Shown: positions 37,401-51,103 of the stretch, in pieces | How the letters are laid out: each line of letters starts with the position of its first letter | Numbering within the stretch: position 1 is the stretch's first letter | From: Prinia subflava | Taxonomy: Eukaryota; Chordata; Aves; Passeriformes; Cisticolidae | Reading direction: 5' to 3' | DNA: 64,000 nt | NCBI RefSeq assembly: GCF_021018805.1 | Contig: NC_086258.1 | Span: 16,020,692 to 16,084,691, forward strand | Program-made: the position numbers and the translations under genes | Notes under the pieces: generated by a model | The model's input: only the letters and a program-made list of their open reading frames with translations | What the model was told of the DNA's origin: nothing | Databases searched by the model: none

Positions 37401-37785
37401 TATAAAACCAGTTTGACCCAAACAGTCACATCTTTTTGTGGTCTGCTCCTTTGTGTTCAGGCCAGCCATGCTCCCCAGGCCTGACTTTATGAACATTTCC
37501 CAGGCACACAAAGCCCCTGTGAAAGGCTGCACGAGTTCCAGAGTGCTGGAAAACTCTTTAATATGTGGATTGTGATCAGAATCAATCACTGGGCTATTCA
37601 TCTGATGCTATTCAAAGGCCTCATAAAGTATGCAAGTAACTTCCATTTCAGGATTTTAATCAAGGTATTTATTGAAAACTGTGCTGTATCTTCTGGTTTT
37701 AAATTTTTTTTAAGGGATAGAGTGGGGCTAGAAATCACTCTAGTCCCCAAAATGGAAAAAGGTGCACTGATAATGAAAATGAACT
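34412..37785. other. Noncoding stretch, no gene seen
   Basis: Unique sequence. Frames up to 123 codons (37230-37601, minus) show no recognisable domain. No retroelement or RNA gene found. Confidence 0.55.
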
Positions 37786-37864
37786 AAAAAAAAAAAAAGA
37801 AAAAAAAAAGAAAAAAAAAAGAAAAAAAAAAAGAAAAAAAAAAGAAAAAAAGAAAAAAAAAGAG
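37786..37864. repeat. Phased (A8-12 G)n low-complexity array
   Basis: A 79-nt purine-only run with single G residues at 37799, 37810, 37821, 37833, 37844, 37852 and 37862, giving spacings of 8 to 12 nt, mostly 11. It has the same architecture as 419-494. No transposon body precedes it. A 62-codon Phe/Ser-rich minus frame is an artefact of the run. Confidence 0.9.
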
Positions 37865-40732
37865 TAGTCCAAAAATCCCAGAAATTCACACATAAAAAGT
37901 ATTAATTTAATTAGGTGCTTCAAATATCAGATATCACCTTAAAAAACGCAAATAGCCAATAGAAGAGGCGACTTAAGGTATTTAAAGCTAGAGTAAAACA
38001 TAGAGGCTAAGATTTTTCAAATGAAGCTAAAATCAGTGAGAGGCAAATTCCTTCAGGGTTTATTTCCTTTTAATATGAACCAGGCAAAAAACATCTGACA
38101 GTTGCTTAAAAGTTCAAAGCAGCAGTGGTTTGATTATCAGAAGTACTGGTGGACCAGGGCTCTCAATGAAACCCAAAAGAGCTTGATTGATGAGGACCTT
38201 TCAAAACTGGATTATAAGGGCCTCAATTTGCTCTTTTATTTTTTTTAAATATGCTCTTATTTTTCCATTTTAATTTTCATTCCTGGTAGTACATTTAATT
38301 ATCACTTGCAAAAGATGTCTGTTATTTGAATTATATTTAGTAAAATAATCCTTTGTCCCTTACTGTTCCCATTGAGAGAAAAAAATAGGTTTGTACTGTT
38401 TTTCACTTGAGATTGGTCTCAGGTGAAGAAAATGGTGTGTGGTTCAAAAGTGGTCAAAATTCTGCTTTGCCTTCAAAAACAGGAAACTGCAGAAAATCAA
38501 ACCTGTTTTCAGAATGGAAAACACTTTTCAGAATGGAGACCCTTCTTTAGGAATCTAGAAAGTGGAGACCAGGCAAAAGAGAATAGAGCAGGTCTAACTC
38601 CAAATGGAAGTGTGATTATTTGAGCTTTTCATGGTAGGAAAAGGAAAAGTCACTGCAAATTGCCCAGAGTTAAAATAAGTGATTTCATGCCAAAATATGA
38701 CCCAAAGCCCTGCTCATCTTGACTGCACTTTGTGGAAAAAAAAAAAAAAAAATTGATGTTTCTGCAATGCTTTGGAGAAAAATAGTGTAAGTGCTAGCAC
38801 AATTATCCCCAGAGAACAGGCTGTACCCTACTTCCCTTTCAGCTGCTGATCAGCCTGACTGCAATAAAAACACCCTCTCCAAAATCTGGAGGTCCCTGCC
38901 TCCACACAGGCACAGCGTGAATCTGCTGGTGAGGACTGAATTCTTGACCCAAGTTCTTAAATCCAGGTGCTTAAAATCAAATACCTCATCCAAGACCAGA
39001 CTCTGGGCCTAAGTAGAAGTTTTAACCTAAAGGCAAAGGATGGACAACAAATCCAGCCTGTCTTACCCAGCTCAGGTCCAAGGTTTGAAATGGGGAAACA
39101 ACGTGATAGATTCAATACATTACCCATTATTCTCTTAAAATCCTAGAATTATTTCCCCCCAGCAGTAATCAGAACAGCACTGCAGCCCCGAGTTTGGGGA
39201 AGATGCAGATGTTGTGGTTAAACAACCCAAAGTCAGAGAAGCAGAACCATCAAGGGAAGAGATATCAAGGAGGACTTTGCATCATCCCATCCAATTTTCA
39301 TTGTAAAAATGTAAACTTAGGTCTCAAGTGTCTTATTAGGCAAACTCAGCAAATGGGAAGCTTGAGCAAATGAGTTTCACTTTTGCTGGCTGAGATTGTT
39401 TTGGCATCTGAAAATATGCTTTGGATGATTGGAACATGGTTGGGAATTTGAATATTTTTTTTCCCCCCAGTCTTGTAACAGCCTCCTTGAGAGATGTCTT
39501 CAGACTGTTGCATTTATATTACTGGCCTCAGATCATTTACATCTAATCTTACAGTGCTGTTAACAAAAGCTGGGCTAGCATGTGTAAATGCAAATAATAT
39601 ATTTTTTTTAATGTGAAATCCCAGTTTAACTACATAACAGACTCCAAAGCAGGTTTAACATCAGCACTGTCTGCCACACTGGTTATTAAACTGCTTTCCT
39701 TAAGAGTTATGGCTTTAATTTATTCATCTCTTTTGGCTGCAGCAGAGCCCTTCATGCACTGGAAGGAAGGAAACTATTTGAAAAGTGAGGTGTAAGCCAG
39801 CAGAGAGAGGAGTGAGCAGAAGAAAGCAGCAGTGGATGTGTTTGTGGCTCACCTGGTTCCTGTGATCTCGGAGGGGCTGGGTTCAGGTCCTGCTCCCCTG
39901 TGACAAAGGAGGTTTCCTGCACGCTGCTCACTCTGCACCATCACGCCCTGACACAGAGCCCTGGGGCAAAGCAGCCCAGGAAAAGTCACCTGTGTGCAGG
40001 AGGGGGTGGGATCCCAGCTCCCCAAAAAGCTGTGGGGCTGCACAACACCCACAGGACCCCAGAACACAGACCCTGACCCACTCAGAAAGCCACGGGCAAA
40101 AATCAGCAGTGGGGAGGGAAGTGAGGGAAAGAGAAAGAAGAAAAACATGCTCCTATTGTTCCCATCTTTATTATGTTCTTTTGATAAGTGCCCCTTGCCC
40201 TTCAGAAGTTGGATTTTCCATTACATAAAGTGGAAGGGGAAGAAAGAGAATTGTGTGAAATTCACTAGATTTGCTTTTTTTCAATAAGAGAGCAAAAGGA
40301 ACATAAGCACAAATCCAAACCAATTCACGTTCGTATTTCTCAAATTAAAAATTTCAATAATTTTGTACTTTTTAATACTCAATTATACATCATCTCATGG
40401 GAAATCAAAACAAAATGCAAAACTGTCCCTTGCTGTCTATAAGAAACAGATTCACCTACTTCAAAATATTTTTCACGCTTTTCCTTCACAGAAGAATCTG
40501 GAATTTGGAGGGAAAAAGAGGATAAAGAGGAAGCAAATGTTTCATAGATGGGAGTTCCCATTCCCCACACAAACTGAGTGGTCAGAACAATCCTTATCAA
40601 ATCAATCAAAAATATTAGGAAACCCTATTTAGAGCAGGTGATTTCAGACAAAAACACTGGATGATACATTCCTGGTGCTGGCTGCAAAGCTTCCCAGCCC
40701 TGTGGAAAGTGGTGGTTTATTGTAACACGCAG

Positions 40733-40746
40733 GTTTCCATGGCAAA
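40733..40746 (+). promoter_or_regulatory. RFX X-box-like motif
   Basis: GTTTCCATGGCAAA matches GTTGCCATGGCAAC at 12 of 14 positions, with the central CCATGGCAA intact. Function unknown. Confidence 0.28.
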
Positions 40747-41700
40747 CATCTTATTTCAATATAAACAGGGTAGGCTAAAAATGTATCTGCTCACAGCAGT
40801 TAATGCCCACAGGCTGTGGAGATCACCTTCCTCGTTTCAAACCAGTCACAGCTATTTATTATAAACAGATGTTAGGATGGATGCAGAACTGTAAACTCCT
40901 TAAATGAGTATCTCATCTACATTCAGCAGGGCACAAAAGCTGAGAAATTCACTGCATTATGCAAATATGCAATTTTTTCCAAATGTATTCCACCTTCTTC
41001 TGAATAATTCCCATGAATGTTTACTTAATGTGGCAAACTGCATGAGCAGAAGCAACTTAATTGTATTATTTTGTACAAATCTCCACCTTGTTAGTGCCTG
41101 CATCTGCTTTGCTGTCATAATATTGATGCAGGGTAACAGTAATAATAAAAAATGTGGGGTGCTCAATAGGAAGTGGACAGTGAGGATGCAGGAAGAATTT
41201 TCCTGTTTAACACAGATTACTTTGGGGGATTTAAAGGGAGGAAGAAGCCCCAGAGGGTCACAAGTGAGAGTCATGCAGTGCCTTGTCTTTCATTTATTTT
41301 GAAAAATACAAAGAATTTTATGATTAATTTAGCTTCATGTGAATAATAATTTAAAAAACCCCACAGTTCTCTTTTCCTATTCTTGTGTATGGGGCAACCA
41401 CAGTTTGCAAAAGCCAGCACAGCAAATTGGTTCTGGAACAATTATTAAAATACAGACTTTCCCATCATCAGGTCACCATCACACCAATTGAACCATGTCA
41501 CATCCCACAGGTAACAACGCTGCATTTTATATTTGTTTGTAAAGTACCAGAGAAATTAGGATCTGCTCAGTGTAAGGCAATGGACTTAATTTCTGTCTCA
41601 GAGATTTTCACTTACAGCTAGCAAAAATCACAGAAAAAACTTTTAATTTCTGCTTTTGCACAAAAAACCCCACAGCAGGCAGAGCGATAACATGCAGATT

Positions 41701-41751
41701 GAAAAAGAAAACCCAAAAAAACCCCAAAACCCCCTCAAAAACAACAAAAAG
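41701..41751 (+). repeat. A/C-rich low-complexity patch
   Basis: Runs of AAACCC, AAAACCCC and CAAAAACAAC with almost no T. Compositional relative of the other AACC-type patches. Confidence 0.7.
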
Positions 41752-42389
41752 GAGCTTCCACAACTCTCCTAGACATAAACAGCAACAAAGTCCTTTTAGC
41801 TTCATGGATGAGTGGCTAAATTGGTTTGGGAAGTCAGCAGTTCAAGAATTAATTGAGGATCGTTTCCAGTTTACTCTTCAAAACTTCTCTGGCTTTTTAA
41901 TCATCAGAGCCCTCACAGACTTGTTTTTTCCTTGCCACTTTCTTCACCAACCTGGAAAGTTTTGCTGGCTGATGAAGAGCCACATTCTGCTTGTTTCCAG
42001 CTGAAATTCTGGCATTTCTGAGCAGCACCATCCTGGGGAGCTGAACAAGAGACAGGTGAGACAGCACAACCTAAAAAGGAGATTTTTGTTCCACTTCCAT
42101 CATTCTGGTCATTGCTGGAAACAACGGACACCAGTGGTGGAAAAGGAGCAAGAAACCAAGCAGAATATTTAATAAAGGAGCCATTTTCAAGGAACAAATT
42201 TATCCCAGCAATCAAGACTGCAGGATGGAAATAAGATAATGAAGGAAATACTTGAAGGGATGAGACAGCCAAGTGGCCTGAGAAAAGGCTCCCAATGAGA
42301 TGTGTTATTTTGTTAGTGCATTTCATCATCAAAGAGGCAAAAAAATGGAATTAGGCTCATAATCATCGTTGGCCTTTTTACACAGTAAG

Positions 42390-42700
42390 ATTTAGTGGGC
42401 ATGTGAATGCATTGTGGATTACTTTTATTTTTTAATCTGCTGTTACTACTGTCAACATTTCAGCTCGTTTGTGCTCCTGTCTGACAGCAATACCTAGAGC
42501 TGGTCAAACGCTGCCAAACTCTGTTTACAGAAGGGGTTCATGAATTCTGAGCAGCTGTTTGGTTCAGCCCTGTTTGTGCCCTGTGTTGTTCATGAATATT
42601 CAAGAAAACATGTTTTGCTTGCACAAATGGTTGGGGAGTGGCTGTTACTGTATGAATATATTCTCATGCAAACAAAGATATTCCTAGGGGAGCCTGAGTG
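42390..42700. promoter_or_regulatory. Candidate conserved noncoding block
   Basis: About 310 bp of unique sequence with TTCATGAATATTCA near 42588-42601 (an AT-centred partial palindrome), GCATTGTGGATTA near 42409, a homeodomain-type core and E-box-like CAGCTG near 42552. A 63-codon frame at 42540-42731 is not convincing. Judged by texture only. Confidence 0.22.
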
Positions 42701-45374
42701 TTTGCTAATTCACCACCAACTCCTTGTTTAAAAACTTTGGGGCATTTAGTCAGGAAATCAGAAATGTTGTGACCTGAACTCCATTAACCAGCTGGATGCC
42801 ACCATACACAGGCAGGAAACAGCAAATAGGGAGCAAAACTCAAGTATGGTAAGTGTAGATTTGGGCAAAAAAGTTCATGGGGGAAAAAACCAACCAAACA
42901 AAACCAAAAAAACTCAAAGCCTTTTGTGAAGAGAATAAGAGAGCTAAACAGTGACTACTGGTCCAAATGGATGAAGAGCCTGATACTGATGGTGTATCTC
43001 AATTTGAAATCAGGTAACCACTGTTAGCATATTTAAGAAATGAAAAAAACCCAAAATCAAGCTAGGCTAGCAGATGTTCTCCTTAAAACTCCTGTCTTAA
43101 ACTAATCTATTTTTGGGTTACATATGGCACAGGAATCTCTTTTTTTTTAATGTTTCTTCCAGCAGAAAAGGCAGATAAATGATGTATCAGTGAATCTCGC
43201 TTAAAGATGAGTCAGCTGCAAGAAGTGTGGGCACGAGTGCCAAGCACAGAGCAGACAGGGAGGTGGGATTGGGCTGTGCTGCCTGGCCTGTGCTGTGTTC
43301 ACCGAGGCACAAACACCTTCTGGCTGTTCTGAGAGCTCAAACCCTCAGCCAGGATGAACATGTTGGGAGTTCGGGCTGGGGAGGATCCGTGGAGCTTCAG
43401 ACAAGAACCACAGGAGTTCAAAAACAGGGGTTATGAAGTGCCTGAATTTGTGGGATTCCTCCACGAGATTTTTCTCCTCAGGAGGCTGCACTCAGGAAAG
43501 AGAGAGACAAAACACACACTGGGGCTATTAATTATGTAGATGCATTGCTCATTAGCAAATGAATCAGTTGTATATGTCTGGAAATACAAAGGAAGTGGCA
43601 CAGCAATGTGAGTCAGATATCAGAGAGCAGTAACAGCCAGACCTGACACTGGCTGGGGTGGCTCCTTCCTGCAGGTAAAACCTGTAGGTTTTATTTCCTG
43701 TGATTTCAGGAAACACTCCCAAAACTCACTTCAGCATCTTTGCTAAGAAGCAAATGAGTGCACACAGTCATGTCCACAGTTCTCCTTGCTGTTCTCACAG
43801 TGTGCAAAGTCTCTAGAGGTTTTGGCTAATGACAGAAAGGAGCAAAACCCACATTACATCATTTTTAGAACAGCCCTGATTAATCATCACATAAACATTA
43901 TTATCTCAGTGTTGCTCAGCTTGTAATGATTTTGAAAATTACTGCTTTTAAGATACTAATCAGGTTATTAGGGAAGTAGAATGAACTACACAGAACATAT
44001 CTAGTACAGCAATATCCAGCTTTTCTTGCCCCACAAAGCCCTTTCCTATTTCTCCTCCTTTCTGCCAGCAGCTGTACATTGTGATATCCTCCTGGCCAGA
44101 GGGAAACTTCCAAGAGCATTACACAGCTCTGCAGAAAACCCTCCTGCTGGCACATTTCTGACTAGTAATACACCCAGCTAAAAATTATCTGACAGAAGTT
44201 AATTAATATTCTAGCTTCTGCAATTAGATAATGCTATTCACACCTAGAGACTCGAAAGCACATACATATTGAGCAGAAATTAATATTTATGCTTAGAAGC
44301 ATAATTATTCTGAAACATGAAAAAAAAGATATGAAGATATTATTTGATTATTGACCTAACAAGACCCAACTCAAAAGCCATACTACTTCACATATTTCAG
44401 GGCATGGAGTTAATTTGTGAGGAGGATGGGATTTAGCATCTCGTATTATAAACCAGACAATTTAGCTTAAGTGTTGTTCAAAATGCCCCATCCTTTAAAG
44501 CATAGAAAATATTTCAGCCTCAGAAATGATAAGTATTCTTCCTCAGGGTAGACACTTTTATTAGTTTATTCCTTCTCAGGCACTCATCTTGGAGAATTTT
44601 ACCCATTTACAACAGACTTATTTCCTTTTTGGCTTGGGGAATAACTGGACAAGGTTTTCCAGCTTTTTATCCAGCTCTGTCTGGAGGGATTCAGCCCCTG
44701 CAGCTTCCATGCAGTGCAGAGCAGGGCAGTGGTGTTGATTTTCATGCTACTGCAGTGGGGAGCAAAGATATTCTCATTCCCCTTTCCCTGCTGCCAGGAC
44801 AGGAGAACAGAGCCATTCCTGCACACCCCAAAATCCAAACCTGGCAGGCCAAAACCCCTCTCTAGTGGGGCTTTTGGTGCTCTTAGCAAATCTTCTACTG
44901 TGGGAAACACTGTCAAAGGATAACGAGACTCTTTTGAGGAGTTGAGGAGGGCACCTATGAGCCAGGAAATCAATCCCTCAGTCCCAGTGTGGTTTCTCCT
45001 CTTCCAGCCAGCCTCCCTCTATTCCAGTGCAACAAGGATGCTTCATCTGTGTCACCCTCTTTAAAACATCCTCTTTAAAATCCTGCTTGGAATTTTTCTT
45101 AGCAACCTGCCCAAAACAAGGCTGACAGAAAGGGACAGCAAGAAGCTTTGTGAACAACTGTGAAAACACAGAGTCCCACAAGCACAGCACTGGCTACAGA
45201 GCACAGGGGCTGCCCTGGAGCAGCAGTGACACAGGGACAGCTCTGCCCTGCACCTCGTGGGTGCCTGTCCAATTGCAGGCTCTCCCTGCAGCTGAATTCT
45301 ACCCAACTCCTCTGTCTGTGCTGGTTATTTGGCAGTAGAAAAGGGTCTGAACTCTCCATAATGCCCCTTGTTTA
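42701..45374. other. Noncoding stretch, no gene seen
   Basis: Unique sequence with an A/C-rich patch at 42884-42914. Frames up to 124 codons (44599-44973, minus) overlap frames on the other strand and are unrecognised. Confidence 0.55.
42884..42914 (+). repeat. (AACC)n/(AAACC)n-like patch
   Basis: AAAAAACCAACCAAACAAAA followed by CCAAAAAAAC. A short low-complexity run related in unit to 33516-33548. Confidence 0.7.
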
Positions 45375-45789
45375 GGGTCTTGGAACACAAGTCCTGTGAG
45401 GAATGGCTGAGGGAGCTGGGGGTGTTTACCCTGGAGAAAAGGAGATTCAGGGGTGACCTCATCACTCTCTACAACCCCCTGAAAGGGGCTGTGCTCAGGT
45501 GGGGTTGGTCTCTTTCTCCAGGCAGCACTGACAGAATGAGAGGACACAGCCTCAAGCTGTGCCAAGGGAAATATAAATTGGATTTAGGAAGAAGTTTTTC
45601 ACAGAGAGAGTGATAAAGTACTGGCATGATCTGCCCAGGGAGGTGATGGAGTCACCATCCCTGGGTGTGTTTAAGAAAAGCCTGGATGTGGCACTGGTGC
45701 CATGGTTTAGTTGAGGTGTTAGGGCTGGGTTGGACTCGATGATCTTGGAGGTCTCTTCCTACCCAGACATTCTGTGATTCTGTGATTCT
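45375..45789 (+). mobile_element. CR1 LINE, 3' end (CR1-J-like)
   Basis: About 415 bp of the untranslated 3' tail of a chicken-repeat-1 retrotransposon. Recognisable blocks in order are GAGGAATGGCTGAGGGAGCTGG, GGGTGACCTCATCACTCTCTACAA, CTCAAGCTGTGCCAAGGG, TTCACAGAGAGAGTGAT, GGGTTGGACTCGATGATCTTGG and the closing direct repeats ATTCTGTGATTCTGTGATTCT. The element is 5' truncated, as most CR1 copies are, and contains none of the reverse transcriptase or endonuclease. The tail resembles the CR1-J class more than the copy at 52.0 kb does. Small indels show it is not recent. Confidence 0.93.
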
Positions 45790-48700
45790 TCCAGAGTGCT
45801 CTCAGTGACTCCACCCAGCCACCTCCTCCTGTGACATCCCCAGCAGGGCATTATCACCCCCAATCCCAGGATTGTCTCTCAGACCCTTTCTGCCAGCAGG
45901 GCTGGACCCACTCAATGGACTCAAATCATGAAGGAGAGGAGTAGGGGATGAAGGAAGAGACAAGTATTGGTCCTTTAGGAAATAAGGCTAAAAATTGAAC
46001 TCTTGCCATAATAGGAAGAAATAGATTTTCTACTCTTGTAGTAAATAAACTCTCACAGGATGAAGAATAGCAGTATCAATTTCTATTTTAACAAATTCAG
46101 TTCCAGGAGATTTAATTTTTTATCCAAAGACACACCAGGGAAAATTAAAAGTCATTGATCTTATTCACCTATCTCCCTTTTTTTCCCCTCCTTTCCCTCC
46201 TAGTTTCACATTCCAAGCACTTAATGGGAAAACTAAACAGTCACGAAGAAACCTCTGGTCTGGCAGCCTTATTTCCTAAAAGGAAGCCCATTAAAGAAAG
46301 CTTTGATAGGCAACAGAGCACCCACCTCCCAAAAAGGTTTCCCAAATGAAAATGAAAGCCCCAAAGCTTTCATTGTTTTGGGAAATCCGTGGCCCTGCAT
46401 CCTTCTCACTCCTGGATTCACACATGTGCTGACCACAATTTATTCCCCAGGGCCTCCTGTGTCATGTTGTTTAGTTTGATCTCATTATCCACTTATGGCA
46501 GATAAGAGGGTTGATGATTTTTTTTTAGTCTTTCTCTCTCAATTGACTCATTCTGAAGAAAAACAGTGATTTGTTTCTCTCGCCTTTTTTTTTATGAGTT
46601 GCTCAAAAGAAGGATGGTTTCCAGCTTTTTAAAGTTAAAAAGTTAAAAGCAGAAAACAGGAAGGATGTCCCACTTTTCCAACCAAAAATCAGACTGATTT
46701 AAGCAATAATATAAATTTAGAGGAGTTGACCCTATAAGAGAACAATTTTCAATTCCGTCTCTTGAATTACACAAGAATGCAGTTTTAATAGTTTCTTTCG
46801 AAAGTGACTTTATCAAAAGGAAGTGTTGTTGTCATGGAATATCTGCTAATTTAGGTAACTGCTTTGTGTACATTTCTTTTTTGTTTTTGCCCTATCCCTA
46901 ACAGAAACCTCAATTACAGCACTGAACATTTGGGCAAGATCTCAAATTAACTGGAATACATATCCTTAGAGAAATCAGCTGTGCATAATGAAGTTCATGA
47001 CAATACTGGAAAAACATCATCCAGCTGAGTAAGTTGTTGCATTTTGTGGTATTTTTTATCTCCCCCTACTTGTTCCTATGAACATGTCAAGATATTCCTT
47101 AATCAGATAAGGGGAAAAATGGGCCAGGTTGTTGATAAATTCCTTACACAGCAGGTTGGTGATAAAAATGGAACAAGAAAAGTCTGAGGATCAGATTCTC
47201 TTTTCTTGGAAACTGAGCTGGATCATATTAGACCCAGATGATTCCATATGAACCTGAGAAATTCCTGTGATGCCATCAAATCAAATTATTCCAGCTTCTG
47301 ACAGTAACAACCAAAAAAAGAAGCCTTATATACAGTTCAAGTGAAGAGGAGGAGGATGGGCAATGTCTGTTCTGACTTTTACAGTTGGATTTTTATTGAG
47401 GGCAGTTCACTGTGATACAAACAGCAGAGTGGTTTCAAAATCTCAGCTAAAAGAGAATTCCAGTTGCACATTTGCCCCAGAAAGCTTTAGGGATTCTTGT
47501 AACCAGCCTAAAATTATTTTACTTTCCATTGCTCTGAATATATTATTTTGAATGTTTTCTACTGCAAAGGTGCAATGTTTAGTTTTGCAGCTAGATAGTA
47601 GGAAAAGTATCGTGTTAATTCATTGCTAAATATGAATATAAAATTCTAGTTGAGATTAAAAGCTACATTTTTTTCTACTAAATTATATTGCCAGAACGTG
47701 GCTGGGAAATATTTGCATATTCAGGAGAAGGCTATGTAAAGCCATAGCAACTAACTGAAATAACAAATATGCCAGATGAAAATCCAAGGAATATGTTATA
47801 AACCTAAAAAAGTAGTACCAGGAGCGTGGAAATCACTAGCTTGTAACCAAACAGATCATTGCAGAAACCCAAAACTTAATTCTTTTTTCTGAGAAACAAT
47901 GCTGAGAAGTGGTTTAAAGTTGTAGAAAGTATTAGGTAGAAATCCATAAGGCTGAGCTGTTCCAATGAAACAAAATGGGTAAAATATTAGCAAGGTGGTT
48001 TTTTTTTCCCACCTACAGCTTATCTGCAAAGGGAAGTTAAGGCTCAGCATTTACTACAGCTAAAAATATAAAAGTTACAAATAGAATAGCACCACATAAA
48101 TCCAGGAAGAATGGTCAGGTGCAACTAAAGGTTAAAACATCCAGTCTGCCCTCATGGAGACTCTGTGAGAAGGAGAACAGGAAAATTCTTTGTGTCATTA
48201 TGGAGTCACACAATTTAGAATTAATTAGTGATATTTATTTATATTTTAAAAATCATTTTGCTTCCTGTTTTGCCGTGTTACGAGGCAGCAACTTCTGTCT
48301 TTTGTCTCAGGGATGTGATGCAGCCTCCCAAAGGTCTCTTTGGTACAGAGGTTACACTGACCTCAGTGGGAGTTGGGTTCTTAAATTCAGCTGTGTCCAG
48401 CCCTGAGCAGCACAGAGCACCCAGCGAAGCTCAAAACCCTGCTTTGCATGCAGGAGCCATACAGAAGGACTGTGAGAGAAATCCTGTAAAAAATTTATCA
48501 AAAGTGTTGAAAAATCCCTCTCTTGAGCGAGGCTGGGCTGCTCCCCTCTCTCCTCACTGAGGGCCATTTGGTAGAGAAATGAACAAATATCCTCTGTTTC
48601 ATCTCAGGGTTGGCTTTTCCCCTCCCCAGCAGTGTAGTGTTTTACTGACAAAATAAAAACCAAATCAAAGAGAAACGAGTCGTCCATGCAGCCCTAGCTT

Positions 48701-49120
48701 GAGGACAGGTTTGATGGCCCTCAGAGGAAAAACAGCCCCTTTTTTTCTCCATCAAAAAATAAGTATTCTGATATTTTTGTGACAGTCTCTCATGCACAGC
48801 TGAGCAGGGGATGAACACGGGGCACTGGCAGGACCCTGAGCATGAAGGAGAATCTTCCTTGGAGAAACCTCCTGAGGGCTGATAGCCCTGCTGGCCCCAT
48901 CCAAGCCCCTGCCAGGTTTTTGGATGGCTCAAGTGTTTCAGGGGACTTTCAGGACCACTGAGTTCTTTCAAGGTTGCCTGACTGAGGCACCAGTGGGAAG
49001 AAGCACCTCACCTACAAGTGAGGCCTTGGCCATGGAGAAGCCTGAATGAGCATCCTCAAACCTTTTGGCTGATTTTTTTTTGGCTGTAGAAGGAAATGAG
49101 AACAATTTTTGTGATGTCCA
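45790..49120. other. Noncoding stretch, no gene seen
   Basis: Unique AT-rich sequence. Frames up to 110 codons (48228-48560, plus) are unrecognised. The part 46740-47060 has conserved-element-like texture but no motif I would single out. Confidence 0.55.
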
Positions 49121-49220
49121 ACACTTTACAGTGTGGTTTAGTGGGTGCTGGTTGGATTGGGTCCAAAGCTGGCCTTGATCTTGCAGGTCTTTTCTAACTG
49201 TAATGATTGTGTGATTTTAT
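49121..49220 (+). mobile_element. CR1 LINE, short diverged 3' fragment
   Basis: About 100 bp matching the last part of CR1: GGTTTAGTGGGTGCTGG, then a diverged TTGGATTGGGTCCAAAGC, TTGATCTTGCAGGTCTTTTC and AATGATTGTGTGATTTTATTC at the tail. It is more decayed than the two other CR1 copies, so it is probably the oldest. The 5' limit is uncertain. Confidence 0.75.
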
Positions 49221-50389
49221 TCTTTTCCAGCCTTAATGATGCCATGATTCTGTCCCTTGTCTGGTGAGAGCTCCTGTGTGAGCTTCTCCAGTTTAGGTCC
49301 ATGGTGCCCTCAGCCATGGCATTGAATATGGGCAGGCCAGGTCACCTCTGGCACTGAAAATTACTTTCCACACCATTTTTGGATGTGCTGCTCACTGCAA
49401 AACCCACTCAACAAAGAGAAAATCAGAGCAGGACCAAACCCACGTCCCACACCTCTCTGCACATGTGAGTCAGTGCAGGAATCAAGCAGCAGAGCAAAAT
49501 GCCCTCAAACTTTACTGGGAAACTGCACTGCTGTTAAACAGAGATTTGCACTGACTTTGAAATTAGCCCCAATTCCCCTCACTGGATAACAGAGAATGAG
49601 CATGGGAGCAGTATGGTTTTGTTATAATCTCTGGATTTTAATGGTACGCGTATTCAGAATTATTCCTTTGGAATAAAAAAGGCCTCTAAACACATAACTG
49701 TTCAGCTTTATCAACTAACAGATAATTATGTATTAAAATGCACTGAAAACGTTGTAATTTTTACCTAAACTACAACATAATTACAGCCTTTGTAGTGCAG
49801 GGTATGACTGCAACACAGTGATGAATTAAAGATGAGAAATAAGCATATAGCCCAGTCTGTGTTTAGGGCAGACCTCTCCACCACATTCCCCTTATGAATC
49901 CACTTTCAGGAATATGCTCTAACTTTCCTTTACACCTGCTGGGCCCAGAGTGGAAGATTTGGGAACCACCAAAGTGCAAATGAGGAGCAGAGCAGGTCTG
50001 TTGTTCTGTGCAGCCAAAAATGATGTGTCTGTATTATTACCAATTTCCTGAATAGCCCTAAGAGGGGTAATTTCTCCCTGCTCTGCATTTCCCCTTTGGA
50101 AACAGCTTCCTGGATAATTTGAGGCTGGCAGTTTTCTCCACCACAGTGCAAACATGAATGGGGCCTGCTGCTGTAACAGCACTGCTTGTTAGGCAAATGT
50201 TTAAAATTATAGTTTTTTAAGTGGAAGAGAGACTATAAAAAAGTTGGGCTTTTTTCCCCCCCGTTTGGTACAAATATTCCAGTGTATCCCAACTAACTCT
50301 TCAGCTACAAATTCAAAAAATGTGCTTTGCCAAGAATTTTAACTGGTTGTGCAAATCTTTGCCATCTGTTGCACTGTCTAACTGCAGAG
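49221..50389. other. Noncoding stretch, no gene seen
   Basis: Unique sequence. Two overlapping minus frames of 87-88 codons at 49919-50196 show no known domain. Confidence 0.55.
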
Positions 50390-50900
50390 ACAAACCCAGC
50401 ATAATTTGCCACTGTAGCATAATAACATTAGATGGATGATTTATGGGGCCCTGAATATTCTTTGCTCAGAGCTGTGAGCTTTTTTTTGGCCTTTGCACAA
50501 ATTTCAAATACAAACTCAAACACGGGGCTGCTCCCTCCCTCCACTGCAATCTCCTCATGTCAAACACAAATCCTCTAATATCAGTTACCATATCACCGTG
50601 CATGCAATCCCCAGCTTACAGGGTAATAAATCCAGGGGAAGGATGCTATTATACTCTGCTATCTTGGAGCACATATAAATAATTCACACCTTTCCTATAA
50701 ATATTTATCCCAGTAACCGCAAAACTCATTCAAATAAAGGTTTCGCCTTCATCCGTGTCCGTTTGCCATATACAAGCCTAATAAATAGAATTTTCCAACT
50801 CTTTCCTCCACTTAATTTATATTTTCGTAAAATTCAGATGTAAAACTTTTCTCATAAAAAATCTCCTAATTTTCCGTTGTCTTTTTCCTTTAATTCTCTG
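50390..50900. promoter_or_regulatory. Candidate conserved noncoding block
   Basis: About 510 bp with TA-rich cores (TATAAATAATTCACA near 50674, CCTATAAATATTTATCCC near 50694) and several retained CpGs (CACCGTG, AACCGC, TTTCGCC, TCCGTGTCCG) in an otherwise CpG-poor AT-rich setting. Retained CpGs in AT-rich unique DNA can mark constraint. Inference only. Confidence 0.25.
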
Positions 50901-51103
50901 GCTTCAGTGGAACTGCTGTGGGTTTACATGAAAATGAGAGACAAATCTGGGACTGCATCCTTCTATTAATGCCCCATGGTTCTAAACAAAATCATCATGA
51001 TATTATAAGCACAGCTGTGTAGTGAAAACACACCTGAAATGTAACCCAGGAGACAGAAAATTTCCATGAACTTTCCACACCTCTAAATGCTAAACTGACA
51101 CAA
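50901..51103. other. Noncoding stretch
   Basis: Unique sequence leading into the T run. Nothing recognised. Confidence 0.5.

Larger units (their letters stand above)
37865..42389. other. Noncoding stretch, no gene seen
   Basis: Unique sequence with a 17-A run at 38736-38752 and an A/C-rich patch at 41701-41751. The GC-richer patch 39840-40110 bears overlapping frames on both strands and is not recognisable as coding. The 132- and 139-codon frames (40904-41302 plus, 41913-42332 minus) lack known motifs. Confidence 0.55.
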
